Source: Heloderma charlesbogerti (Eukaryota > Chordata > Lepidosauria > Squamata > Helodermatidae). From it: a DNA stretch of 64,000 nucleotides. Below are positions 41,374 to 52,910 of this stretch, piece after piece. The stretch lies in contig JANEZZ010001850.1 of the NCBI GenBank assembly GCA_026122225.1, positions 806,001 to 870,000 of the forward strand, in the 5' to 3' direction. A model generated the notes under the pieces. That model had not been told where the DNA came from, made no database searches, and saw only the letters and a list, made by a program, of their open reading frames with translations. The position numbers were made by a program, and so were the translations under genes. The stretch's first letter is position 1, and each line of letters opens with the position of its first letter.

Positions 41374-42623
41374 AGCAAGGTGATGCTCAAAATCCTACAA
41401 GCTAGGCTTCAGCAGTATGCGAACCGAGAACTACCGGAAGTACAAGCTGGGTTTCGAAGAGGCAGAGGAACTAGAGATCAAATCGCCAACATTCGCTGCA
41501 TCATGGAGAAAGCAAGAGAATTCCAGAAAAACGTCTATTTCTGCTTCATTGACTACGCTAAAGCCTTTGATTGTGTGGATCACAACAAACTGTGGCAAAT
41601 TCTTAAAGTGATGGAAGTACCAGACCACCTTACCTGTCTCCTGAGAATACGAGGGTCAAGAAGCAACAGTAAGAACCGGACATGGAACAACCAAGTGGTT
41701 CAAAATTGGGAAAGGAGTATGACAAGGCTGCATATTGTCACCCTGCTTATTTAACTTATATGCAGAGTACATCATGAGAAATGCCGGCTTGGATGAATCA
41801 CTGCTCGGAATTAAGATTGCTGGGAGAATTATCAACAACCTCCGATATGCAGACGATACCACCCTAATGGCAGAAAGTGAAGAGGATCTAAAGAGCCTCT
41901 TGTTGAGGGTGAAAGAGGAGAGTGCAAAAGCTGGTTTGAAACTCAACATTAAAAAAACTAAGATCATGGCATCTGGCCCTATCACTTCCTGGCATATAGA
42001 AGGGGAAGAATTGGAAGCAGTGACAGATTTTACTTTCTTGGGCTCCAAGATCACTGCAGACGGTGACTGTAGCCATGAAATTAAAAGACGCTTGCTCCTT
42101 GGGAGGAATGCTATGGCAAACCTAGACAGCATAGTAAGAAGCAGAGACATCACCTTGCCAACAAAGGTCCGTCTAATCAAAGCTTTGGTTTTCCCAGTAG
42201 TAATGTATGGCTGTGAGAACGGGACTATAAGGAAGGCTGAGCGCCGAAGAATTGATGCTTTCGAACTGTGGTGCTGGAGAAGACTCTTACAAGTCCCCTG
42301 GACTGCAAGGAGGTCAAATCAGTCCATCCTAAAGGAAATCAACCCTGAGTGCTCATTGGAAGGACAGATACTGAAGCTGAAGCTCCAATATTTTGGCCAC
42401 CTAATGCGAAGAGAAAACTCTCTGGAAAAGACCCTGATGCTGGAAAAGACTGAAGGCAAAAGGAGAAGGGGACGGCAGAGGATGAGATGGCTAGATAGCA
42501 TCACCGATGCAATGAATATGAATCTGAGCACACTCCAGGAGAGTGCGCAGGACAGGAAGGCCTGGCGTGCTATGGTCCATGGGGTCACGAAGAGTCGGAC
42601 ATGACTGAATGACTGAACAACAA
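41374..42623 (+). mobile_element. Bov-B LINE fragment inside hAT element D
   Basis: 5'-truncated Bov-B whose 5' edge is at KVMLKILQARLQQYANRE. A 6-bp duplication AAATAT flanks it (41368-41373, 42624-42629). A small deletion near 41650 shifts the frame between the RT fingers and the QG/YADD part, so the RT is dead. The YADDTTLM box and the C-terminus are otherwise preserved. It is inserted in the AAATAT loop of one of the palindromes of D. Confidence 0.9.
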
Positions 42624-42697
42624 AAATATTTATGTAGGCTAGAACAGCGAAAAATAAGGGAACGCAAATAGCGTCCACTACGCTATTTGCATTCCCC

Positions 42698-43627
42698 TAG
42701 GGATGGCAGAGAATTCCGCCATGGATCTCGGTGAGGCCAAATGCCAGTGCATTCGGCCCCCCGAAATCTGTGGCGGAACGGCCTGCCACCCTCCCGCCCC
42801 CCCGCGGATCCCCCCTGGGACGAGACTTACCTGGGGTGGATGTTCCGGGCGGTGGCGGCGGCTCTGGTGGTGGTTTCGGCGGCGGCGGCAGCGGTGGCTG
42901 GTCTTCCGACCGGCTGCTGCCGCCGCCATTTGCAGTCTTGTCGGGGTTTTTTTTTTTTTTTTTTACAAGACATGATAGGCTACATAAATATTTATGTAGC
43001 CTATCATGGCTGGGTAAAAAACAAACAAACAAATGCATATGCAAATGGAGGCGGCTACGGCCGCCGCCATTTGTGTTCCTTATTTTTGGCCATCTTAGTC
43101 TACGTAAATATTTACGTAGACTAAGACGGCAAAAATAAGGGGATCGCAAATAGCGTAGTGGGCACTATTTGCATCCCTTTCTGATTCGCTGTTTTAGCCT
43201 ACATAAATATTTACGTAGGCTAAAACGGCGAATCAAAAAGGGACGCAAATAGTGCCTGCTACGCTATTTGCATTCCCCTTTATTTTCGCCTTCATAGTCT
43301 ACATAAATATTTACGTAGACTAAGACAGCCAAAAATAAGGAATGCAAATGGCAGCAGCTGTAGCCGCCGCCATTTGCGTACGCGTTGTTGTTGTTTTTTA
43401 CCCCGAGCCCTCCACAGCCGGAAATCTGGCTGCGGACGGCTCTGGCCTGGGACTGGCCAGCTGCTCCGTGGAGCTGCCGTGGAGCACAGCTGGCTGTGGA
43501 GGATTCCGGGGGGGAGGAAAGTATCGCCTCCCCCCCCGTTGAGGATTCCGGGGAGAGGGAGAGAACCCCTCCCCCCCCCACCATCAACCTAATCCGCGGA
43601 AAGGTAAGTGACTTTCATATATCCCTA
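42698..43627 (+). mobile_element. Hairpin hAT element E, inserted in element D
   Basis: 930 bp. Ends TAGGGATGGC and ATATCCCTA; flanks CATTCCCC (42690-42697) and CGTTCCCC (43628-43635) match at seven of eight. Perfect palindromes lie at 42971-43008 (38 bp, arm CATGATAGGCTACATAAAT) and 43093-43126 (34 bp, arm TCTTAGTCTACGTAAAT, identical to 13631-13664 in B); more units are near 43192-43230 and 43290-43330. Outward donor consensus is at 42825-42832 (minus strand) and 43602-43609 (plus strand). Confidence 0.9.
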
Positions 43628-44035
43628 CGTTCCCCTTTTTTTCGTCGTTTTATCTTATGTAAATATTTACATAAGATAAATCGGCGAAAAATAGGGAATG
43701 CAAATGGCGGTTGTCGTAGCCGCCGCCATTTGCGTATGCTGCGTTTTGTTTTGTTTTTTGGTTAGCTGTGATAGGCTACGTAAATTACTGCTGTCTGGCT
43801 GGGCCAAGTGGCGGCAGCTATGGCAGCCGCCATTTGTGACCGCACCAGGCCGTCCGCGGCCAGAAATCCGGCTGCGGACGGCCCTGGTCGGCTGCTCCGC
43901 AGCCTGGCCGCAGAGCGGAGCTGGCCATCAAGGATTCCGGGGGAGAGGACTGGATCGCCTCCCCCACCCCGTCGAGGATTCCGGGGGGAGGGATGGCGCA
44001 AAGGTAAGTGAGTTTCGTACATCCCTACTAGGAAC

Positions 44036-44292
44036 CATTTGCATTTCCTATGCCTATGTAGAAGAAAATGGCCACAGTTCTCATCTGCTGGCCAACATGT
44101 TAAGGAATGCAACTGTTCAAATTAGTTAGTAATGCTGCAGGGATAGCTTTAAAAATGGATCTGTACATTCAGCGACTTTATATAAAAGCAAAAGAATAAC
44201 ATTCCATTCTCTTAATTCATCCTAATCATCCCCATTCTAAGCTATTGATATGTTGTTGTGGGTGTTAATAATATATCAACTTCCCTCTCTAG
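44036..44292 (+). other. ITGBL1 intron end before the fourth exon
   Basis: 257 bases of unique sequence ending in CAACTTCCCTCTCTAG, a good pyrimidine tract and acceptor. Confidence 0.7.
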
Positions 44293-44433
44293 GTACCTGT
44301 ATATGTGGTGAATGCACATGTCATGATGTTGACCCAACTGGTGATTGGGGAGATATTCATGGAGACACCTGTGAGTGTGATGAAAGGAACTGCAAGGCAC
44401 TGTATGACAGATACTCAGATGATTTCTGTTCAG
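44293..44433 (+). CDS. ITGBL1: ITGBL1 exon (integrin-type EGF unit 4 of 5)
   Basis: 141 bp, phase 1 to 1. It reads [34 protein letters not shown] and YSDDFCSG, with eight cysteines. The [17 protein letters not shown] stretch is very conserved in vertebrate ITGBL1. The acceptor is TCTCTCTAG and the donor GTAAAG. The upstream intron is 5262 bases, of which 3050 are hAT element D with its insertions. Confidence 0.95.
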
Positions 44434-47400
44434 GTAAAGGAAATCCTTGAATGGAAAGGATTTAAAATGGTTGCATAAACTAGAACAGCTAATGTCTGTT
44501 CTATTCTCCAGGCAACAGTCTGGTGGCTGGAAATATATTTTGCCAGAAGAACTGACATCCTCATGAGTAGTCCGGCTCCACAATAAATATAATACTTCCA
44601 GCAGTAACAGCTTCAGAGTTATGTAGCACATAGCCTCAGACACAGCTAGAGCACTGCATACAATATCCAAGAGTATAGTCTAAAACAACCTTCCCCAACC
44701 TGCTGCCCCCCAGATATATTGGACTGCAACAAGATGAGCTATCTGAAGCACTGCTAGCCCCTAAACAGTTTGGGGGCTTAACTCCATTTCATTTTTATCA
44801 CCGAGTAGCTAATTTCAGTGTGCCTCGTTATAGAGTCTCTGTGTCAGTGGCTCTGATGGAAACCACTGAATGTGAGAAGGAAGCCACATCAGGTGGAATC
44901 CAGATGTCAGGCTCCTGGCCGACCCAAGCCCAGGTGAGGCCTCTTGAGGAGGAGGAGGAGGAGTTTGATCCCACAGTACACTTCTTTCCTACAGTAGACC
45001 TGGGGCACCCTGAGGGGTCCTGTGGCAGGGATGCCTTGCCTGAGATCCCCAAGAACCTCTTCAACCCTGTCCCAAGCCCAGCTGTGATTTCAGACTCTTC
45101 TCCCTCCACCCATGGCTCATGAGAGCACTAGAGGCAATGGCCCAGGTAGGATGTTCAGAGCCATCATCAGAGCACCTGCCTAGCTGCCAGAAGAAGGGTC
45201 TACTCAGGAGCAAGGAGGTACTCATGTGGAGGAAGACCCAGCTGTGGCTACTGATGAGGCAGACCCAGCTGCAACTGGTGACTCAGGGACAGCCAGCATA
45301 TAAGCTCTCAGTCTTTGCCAGGCTTTTGATGGGCTAATATCTTTTAGGGATGGTATTTTTTGCTTCAGTTATAGGTGTAGGATACTAGTATTCTGCAAGC
45401 AGAGGTCTGCTTGCATAAAAGGACCTTCTGCTAGATAGATAACAAAGCAAAGTCCTGTGAGAAGTACTCACATATTGTGAGAAGTGCTTGTCCTTCAAAT
45501 AAAGGGGTCTAGCAGTGAGCCAAGAAATTGCTAGACTTTAAAAAAAAAAGAGGAACTGAAAGGAGCTCTCTAGCTTTCATCACTGCTCTTCCTCTTGAGT
45601 TGGTTTAGTCTGTTGCCTCTCCCCCTCTGTTTGCTAGCAGCTCAGATTGATATGGGTTCTTCAGGGTGTTCGTCATTTATGCAAGAAACAGGGATTTGCA
45701 AAATGACTTGCATACACTGCAGTAGGCCAAGAACTAGATAACTACTTAACTTCTAAATATCTTCTTCCTCTAATTGTTTTGTAACATAACTAAAGAAGGA
45801 TTGCATATTTATTATGGTTTGGGAGGACTGGTCTCTTTTTTAATGGTTTTCTGTCGTCCCCCCCCCCCACACACACCACCTGCCCCAGGTGTTAAAAAAT
45901 TTGGCTTCTGTAAGCTATAACTATTTTAGTGAGAAAAGAGTGTGTGAGGCTAGGGGAGCATTTTAGTGGTGGGTAGCCAGATGCAGAGATTGCCCCCAAC
46001 AGTACATGGTATTGCTATTGGTTTAATTACTGCTTTAATGTTTTAAAAGGCTTTCCATAGCTTTATACCTCTAGCTGACTCATTCAAATTGTGAATAAGA
46101 GCATACGCCAAATTATCATTTATTAAACACAAATTACAGCCAACAATGTTGCTGTCAAGACAGCCATCATTATCTATAGAATGTGATATTCTGAGATAAA
46201 TTACTTCTGATTATATCATATCTGAATTTGCTGCCAAGAAAAATAGAAAAAATGAGAACTTTTACAGTAACCTAAATGTGGTTTGTCTTTATGTGTAAAT
46301 ATTTTCTTGAACTTCATTGACTTTTATATTAGTTGAGGCATCATGAAAAGAGGATCCCATATGTATAAGGACTGAAGGAGTGATATACATTACAAGTGAA
46401 TCTAGTATAATGTCTTTATCGTTCAATTTTAGAGACAGTCCATAAAATCTTAACATACTGCTTCTGATGTCAAATATGTTTTTTAAAGGATTATATGCAT
46501 ATTTCTTTGTTCCCAGCTGAGGAAAAAAAATGACACACAGTGCAGTGAGAAGGGGGCTCAAAAGAAAATTGTGCTTCCAGCCCTCTCAAAGTCTTAAAAG
46601 GGAACTGGAAATACCTGTGGTTATCTTAAAGATTTTATTCACCAAGAGCTGGGCCCCTGCAGCTACAACTTTACCTCATGAAGAGAAAGAGCTTTTTCTA
46701 GAGATCTCTGTTTCTCCAGAAATTTCTTTTCACATCACTTCATCTGGCTGAGTAGTTGTCGTCTTCAAAACAGTTTTATCAGTTAGTGGCTGTCTCCCAA
46801 CAAATTCTTCAGCAGGAAAGAGTATTTCTCCTCATAATTACTTTTCTCCCCAAACCTGGGTTCAACAGGTGTTAAGGAAATGAATAAAACTCATCTTTTA
46901 TAGACAAGTTGTGCTCTGATGTAATTTCCTGTGTGGTGGCTTGATATGCCCTGATTCTCTCTGAAGTAAAGCTGTGTGAAAATTCCACACACTGTATATG
47001 CATGTAGAGGAATGGGGCAGTAGACTTATTTGCTTTATTTAGTACATTTATAACCTGCCTGCCTTCCATCATGGAACTCAAAGCAGCCGATAGGGTTCCC
47101 AGCTAGTCTCCCATCCAGGTATTGGCCAGACCCAGACCTGCTCACTTTTAGTAATGTGGCTGAATCATGTGCCATTGGACCATAGAATGGATGGTACCAC
47201 TTAAGACTGGAGGTGTGGGAATTACATTTTTAATGCTCCCCATGTTTATTTTTTAAAATCCCTTTGAGTAGGACATAAACACAGCAGGAAGAGAGCAAAG
47301 CTACAGCCTTTCTCCCTGGTATGCTAGTCTTTTACTTGAAAGGAGGTATTTATGTGGAAAACATTTCAAAATATATTTCCCCAGATGCAGTTATGTGGTA

Positions 47401-48513
47401 CAACCCATTCTGCCATTCTGTTGCCACCCTATATTGCAGTATGTAAAGATTCACCCTAAGGTGAGGTAGGATGAAGGAAGCTGAATAATAGCTGGAGAGA
47501 CTGACAGTTTGGGGTTACAGAGAGAAACTTGGAGGAGGGGTATAGAGAGGGGAACATATGAAGGTGGCCCCAGACTTGGCTCAGGAGCAAACTATGTATG
47601 AGGAGCCCTTGAGGGACATTACTTTTCCTGACAAAATACTCCCAGTCTAAGCCCAGACCAAAAAAAGGATTTATCTACCCAAGCATGTGATGGCTCTCCA
47701 GCAACAGTGAACCTGGATAAGTGTTTGGACTTTAGGGGAGAAGGCTGCAAGGTCCAGTGGCTCATCTCTCTGCCACTCTGTGCAACTCCATTTCTCATAC
47801 AGAGCACAGGAAGTGACAGATATTAGATATTAAAGGAACTGATGCTGGCATGGCTAAGGATGTGTGATGCTAGGAATTCCATTCTGTTTAAGCTTGATGG
47901 GATTCCGCAATGTTTCCATTCTGGTAAGCAGCCGTGAACTGTAGCAGATTTCCACCCCCACCCTTCCCCAATTCTGGAAATATTTTGCACATCTTTTCAG
48001 GTTTCACCATTTGTGCAAATGGTGTCATAATTTCTTTTAAAAAATTTTTTAATTAGCAATCTTACGTAAGTGCACACGATCGTAAGTCTGTCTGTCTGCT
48101 GTGTAAGTCGCACAGAGGAATATTGCCCTCATGTCAATATCCTTGTCAGTTTCATCCTCTCCCCACACTACTTTCTTTAGCCCAGCAGAGCCATATTCCT
48201 TTCTTGTCAAAGAACTTGTCAATTTCATCCCCCACTTTGGCACTTTCCAAGCAAAGCCTGTCCTATAAAATGTAATTGGAGAACAGCCAGAGAAAAGTAG
48301 TTAGTTTTCAGCGTCTTCCTAAAAGCCTAATATATGATTATGCTGCCCCATAAACATGTGAGTAGAAGATGTAAACATTATCTGAAGCAACCATGTAGAC
48401 AGAAGCAATGCCACCATTTCAAGTAACATTGAAATAGGGCCTGAGAGAGACTCTACTGGATTAAGTGTGTTGTAAGATAGACCTGAAATACGCCTTTTCA
48501 TTTTGTTGTTCAG
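44434..48513 (+). other. ITGBL1 intron
   Basis: 4080 bases. It holds an LTR-like stretch (44906-45600), a fragment related to the palindrome of 14885 (CCTTCCCCAACCTGCTG near 44692), and C-runs near 45858. No further exon seen. The frames at 46530-46751 and 46289-46561 have no recognised motif. Confidence 0.7.
44906..45600 (+). repeat. Possible LTR-like or retroelement fragment
   Basis: It begins TGTCAGGCTCC, a common gypsy LTR start. An AGCATATAAGCTCT TATA-like box is at 45296 and AATAAAGG is at 45499, in the order of an LTR. The right border and a target duplication could not be found, and the frame 44820-45122 shows no gag or pol motif. Confidence 0.4.
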
Positions 48514-48660
48514 GTCATGGACAGTGTAACTGTGGAAGATGTGACTGTAAGGCAGGATGGACTGGAAAGAAGTGTGAGCATCCACTTTCCTGTCCTATGT
48601 CAGCTGAAGAGAGTGCTAGCAAATGCCAAGGAAATGTGCATTTACCTTGCTCTGGAAGAG
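48514..48660 (+). CDS. ITGBL1: ITGBL1 exon (integrin-type EGF unit 5 of 5)
   Basis: 147 bp, phase 1 to 1. It reads [24 protein letters not shown] and SAEES, with eight cysteines, ending LPCSGR and the first base of glycine. The acceptor tract TTTTCATTTTGTTGTTCAG is strong and the donor GTAGGT is good. The next exon, expected to start with a GKC-C-G-C-type unit, was looked for in 48661-64000 and not found, so the following intron is probably longer than 15 kb. Confidence 0.95.
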
Positions 48661-50749
48661 GTAGGTGACTCATTTTGATTTTTACAGGGTGATCACAATT
48701 CCGTTGCTCTGCTACTTGCGGGCAATTTTAGTTTCACTAAGCATGTAAACTGGTTTACATGCAACATTCTGTTTTAGATTGCATTCAAAGAGCAGATTCC
48801 AGCACTGCTAGTTGCTTGATTGATGCTAACTAGGAAGCAGAATAATGAGGTTCAAATTTGTACAACACTCCTGAGCACCTGCTAGGGATTAGCTTGGGCC
48901 TCATATGACCTGTTAGTGTCCAGGGCGCTGGATCAGCAAACCTGTTGCCTGAAAGATTATCCTTGTGAAAGCACCTATAAGTGTTTCCTGGTTCAGTCCA
49001 TCCTGCATGTTCCCATGCTAATTTATGAATAAATGTAATCTCCTAGTGGTTTTGCATAGGGAGTAGGTTTATTTTGAAATCTATAAACAGCTATTTTTTT
49101 GGTATTGACATTTCATATGACAGTACATCTGGTGTTTGGGGATGGGGGGTTACTATATGCAGTTATCAGCTCTACCTTCCCCACTCTGATGCTATAGAGC
49201 ACGATGTTTTAAGGAGTGTGCACTCTTTAGGAGCAAACATTAACTCCAGAATCTCTCAGCAGATTCTTGGGCAATAGGCTACTGAAGTAAATGTGCTGGT
49301 TGGCAGCTCCACCTTCCCCACTTGGATTGCTGTAAATACAGTATAATTATTATGACCATTGGTAAATTGAAGAACTGTTCATGGGTACCACTACACATAT
49401 ATTAGATATGACTAAGTCCCATTAAAAAGAGTTGTGTGTAACTTACTTGTGCCTAACTTAAGCACCACTGATTTCAATGGGACTTAGTCATGACTCAGCT
49501 TTTGCCAGATTTGTCCCACACTTCTAACCAACAAACCAATTAGCCAATTAACATATATTATGGTATATCACTGCCAGTTTTTAAAGACATGGACCCCAGT
49601 TCAACACAGTATTAAATATGCTTTAGCCCCATGATTTTAGCATAGACCTAACCACTGACTGAACTCTGTACTGGATTCCAGCCATGCATTGACTCTGAAC
49701 TTTTCTACATGAGGCATTTATTATGAACTTGTGATACCTTATGCACAGTTGTTTTTGGGTTCTTTAGACGTGATCTTCCAGTTTCATTTCTGTTTTTTAA
49801 GAGCACTTCCCTGGTTTTTTTAGAATGGGGAAATGGGGTATTATTTCTGGAAGCGAAAGAAAATATATTTTCCTGCTCATGTATTTGTGCTACTTCACTA
49901 TAGCACAGTTCCATCTAGAGGTTATGTAGCAGAAACGCAGGAAAGAAAAAGTTCTTTGTGTAGAGTTTGGATCTCAATTTTGGCAAGAAACCAAAAGTAG
50001 ATACAGCATTTAACAGCCTCATGTAGAAACACTCAATATCATTTTATACTGATAAAAAGTACACGAGGCATGTATTTATTCTCTGATGACAATACAAATG
50101 TCCCAGTTGTCCAAATCAAGATGGGCTGGATCCAGGATCTGCCTCTCTTTGTCAGAAGAGCTCCACTGATGGAAGGTGCCCCCACCTGAATATTTGGGAT
50201 CTCCCTCACCCCCCCAACATTTATCAGGGTCCCCCAACCCTCTCTCTGTGTAGCATCTTCATGGGGCTGGTGGGGTTGCTGTGGGGCAGAGGGGAAGGGG
50301 ATGTCCAATTCCAGTACCTATATTATTGGCATGAAGCACACTTTGTAGGTTGTTTGTTATTTTTGGCACAATACGTTATAGGCCTCATATTAGAAGATCC
50401 CTGATCTTACAAAACTCTTATTTATGCAAATATCTCTCCCAGGACTTTTTCTGAGGGTTGACATTTTTAAAGACCTTTTTTGATATAATACGTTTAACAG
50501 CTGAAGTGGCCACAATTAACATAAATCTAGGAATGGATCCACCTGGCAATTTCTTTTTCTCATTTTCTAACCCTAAGTTTGTTTCATCCTGTTTCTGCAT
50601 CAGTTGAAAATCATGCAAAAATACTTACACATTTTTGTGTACATTTCTCCTAATAAATGCATTTTTGCAAGCAATTTCACTAACAGAATGCAATTTTGTA
50701 TGTTTTGATTGGTATGTGCATTTTTTCTGTGCACTTTTCCTAATATATA
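48661..50749 (+). other. Probable ITGBL1 intron, start
   Basis: Mostly unique, with a palindromic MITE at 49406-49497 (ATGACTAAGTCCCATT / AATGGGACTTAGTCATGAC). No exon seen. Confidence 0.6.
49406..49497. repeat. Small palindromic repeat (ACTAAGTCCCATT)
   Basis: TATGACTAAGTCCCATT and AATGGGACTTAGTCATG face each other across about 60 bases. Related to phrases in 39707-39838. Confidence 0.65.
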
Positions 50750-51241
50750 CAGTCAGGGCCAGAAATATTGGAACAAGGATAACTGTTTTGGCAGTTGGCC
50801 TCTGTACACCACCACACTGAAGTTGAAAGGAAACACACCCAGATGGGAGCAAAGTCAGGACTTTCAGCTGTAATTCAAGGGGCTTGACAAAAGTGGGGCA
50901 CTAGCCATTCAGGAAGTACAGCCAGTGGCATACACACAGCCCCATCGTTGGTGGCTCATAAGTAATGGAATGAATGGCTGACAAGCAGCTGCATGGCCAG
51001 GTGTGGCCTGTTTCCTGGGTACCCCATGACCAATCAAGCAGATAAAAGGCCTGGAGGTGGTTCTGAGTGTTACATTTGTATTTGGTAGCTGTTCACTGGG
51101 ACTCCCAACATAAAGTCCAAAGAGGTGTCCATGCGAGTGAAGGAGGCCATCATTAGGCTGAGGAAACAAAATAAACCCATCAGGGAGATAGCAAAAATAG
51201 TGGGAGTGGCCAACACAACACTTTGGAACATCCTGAAAAAG
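50750..51241 (+). mobile_element. Tc1/mariner transposon 5' part
   Basis: It starts at a TA with CAGTCAGGGCCAGAAATATT, a Tc1-type inverted terminus. A 5' leader follows, then codons reading RVKEAIIRLRKQNKPIREIA and VGVANTTLWNILKK, a Tc1 transposase N-terminal paired-like helix-turn-helix. The transposon is interrupted at 51242 by hAT element F, and the catalytic part is not found downstream. Confidence 0.8.
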
Positions 51242-51553
51242 TAGGGATGTTAGAGAATTCCGCCACGGATCCCAGGGGGGCCGAATTCCAGTGAATTCGG
51301 CCCCCCGGAATCCGTGGCGGAACGGAGCAACCTGCCCCACTACCCTGCAGAAGCCCCGCGAAACGGAGCCTACCGAAACGGAGCCTACTGAAATCCTCGA
51401 TGGGGGGGAGGTGAGCCGTTCCTCCCCCCCCTGGAATCCTGCCTGGCCGGCTCCACTCCACGGCCAGGCCACAGAGCCGCCAGCCGGGCCAATCCGCAGC
51501 AGGGCCTCCAGCTGAGTAGGGGACGCCATTTGCGTCCCTATGGCAGCCTGTGA
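51242..51553 (+). mobile_element. Hairpin hAT element F, left part only
   Basis: It starts TAGGGATGTTAGAGAATTCC and has the left hairpin (CCACGGATC / GGAATCCGTGG). It ends inside the first core palindrome (GCAGCCTGTGAT) where a Bov-B begins. No right end follows the Bov-B, so the rest is lost. The outward donor at the left end is degenerate in this copy. Confidence 0.75.
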
Positions 51554-52345
51554 TTGTTGTTGTTGTTGTTCAGTCATTAAGTCGTGTCCGACTCTTCGTG
51601 ACCCCATGGACCATAGCACACCAGTTCTTCCTGTCCTCCGCTCTCTCCCAGAGCGTTCTCAAGTTCATATTCATTGCATTGGTGATGCTATCTAGCCATC
51701 TCATCCTCTGCCGTCCCCTTCTCCTTTTGCCTTCAATCTTTCCCAGCATCAGGGGCTTTTCCAGTGACCTTTCTCTTTGCATTAGGTGGCCAAAATATTT
51801 GAGCTTCAGTTTCAGTATCTGTCCTTCCAATGAGCACTCAGGGTTGATTTCCTTTAGGATTGACTGATTGGACCTCCTTGCAGTCCAGGGGACTCATAAG
51901 AGTCTTCTCCAGCACCACAGTTCGAAAGCATCAATTCTTTGGCACTCAGCCTTCCTTATAGTCCAGTTCTCACAGCCATACATTAATACTGGGAAAACCA
52001 TGGCTTTGATTAGATGGACCTTTGTCGGCAAGGTGATGTCTCTGCTTCTTACTTCGCTGTCTAGGTTTGCCATAGCTTTCCTCCCAAGGAGCAAGCGTCT
52101 TTTAATTTCATGGCTACAGTCACCGTCTGCAGTGATCTTGGAGCCCAAGAAAATAACATCTGTCACTGCTTCCATTTCTTCCCCTTCCATATGCCAGGAA
52201 GTGATGGGGCCAGATGCCATGATCTTCATTTTTTTAATGTTGAGTTTCAAACCAGCTTTTGCACTCTCCACTTTCACCCTCAACAAGAGGCTCTTTAGAT
52301 CCTCTTCGCTTTCTGCCATTAGGGTGGTATCGTCTGCGTATTGGA
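51554..52345 (-). mobile_element. Bov-B LINE, 3' segment
   Basis: Minus-strand match to the last 790 bases of 8227-11445, from (CAA)n to the YADDTTLM region. The frame continues in two pieces. It is one half of a Bov-B whose middle 1.97 kb is missing, joined through a CR1 tail to the 5' segment (52433-52910). Confidence 0.9.
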
Positions 52346-52432
52346 TTCCTGCATTGAGCAGGGGGTTGGACTCGATGGCCTTGTAGGCCCCTTCCAACCC
52401 TACTATTCTATATTACTATTCTATGATTCTAT
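52346..52432 (+). repeat. CR1-like LINE tail at a Bov-B deletion
   Basis: TTGAGCAGGGGGTTGGACTC, GATGGCCTTGTAGG, CCCCTTCCAACCC and repeated ATTCTAT units form a CR1 3' terminus. It lies exactly where the Bov-B jumps from the region of 9000 to that of 10977 in the full-length copy. Confidence 0.8.
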
Positions 52433-52910
52433 GTCGATGTTCAATCTTGCCATCTCACGTTTGTCCACCTCCAGCTTACCTTGATTCATGGATCTTACAT
52501 TCCAGGTTCCAAAACAATATTGTTCTTTACAGCATTGGATTTTCTTTTCACCACCAGACACATCCACAGCTGAGTGTCCTTTCGGCTTTGGCCCAGCCGC
52601 TTCACTCTTTCTGGCGCTACTTGGAAATTCCCTCTGCTCTTCCCCAGTAGTATATTGGACACCTTCCGACCTGAGGGGCTCATCTTCCAGCATCATATCT
52701 TTTAGCCTTGTGATATGTTCCATGGGGTTTTCTTGGCAAGAATACTGGAGTGGGTTGCCAATTGCCATTTCCTTCTCCAGTGGACCACATTTTGTCAGAA
52801 CTCTCTGCCATGACCTGTCCGTCTTGGGTGGCCCTGCATGGCATAGCTTATGGCTTCACTGAGTTACGCAAGCCCCTTCGCCACAACAAGGCAGTGATCC
52901 ATGAAGGGGA
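52433..52910 (-). mobile_element. Bov-B LINE, 5' segment
   Basis: Matches the 5' 470 bases of 8227-11445 (the leader and the first 130 or so codons up to ARLNIDI), including GTWNVRS of the endonuclease start. Two short insertions (for example ATTGCC near 52760) and substitutions are present. Confidence 0.88.

Larger units (their letters stand above)
40978..44027 (+). mobile_element. Hairpin hAT element D, with two nested insertions
   Basis: Ends TAGGGATGGTGG and TACATCCCTA; perfect 8-bp duplication CTAGGAAC at 40970-40977 and 44028-44035. The 3050 bases include a Bov-B fragment (41374-42623) and hairpin hAT element E (42698-43627); without them D is about 870 bp, near the size of B. Outward donor consensus AGGTAAGT is at 41113-41120 (minus strand) and 44002-44009 (plus strand). 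The right end is 265 bases upstream of the fourth ITGBL1 exon. Confidence 0.9.

Noticed and set aside
46530..46751. 73-codon plus-strand frame in the fourth intron
   Set aside because: No known motif and no good flanking splice sites.
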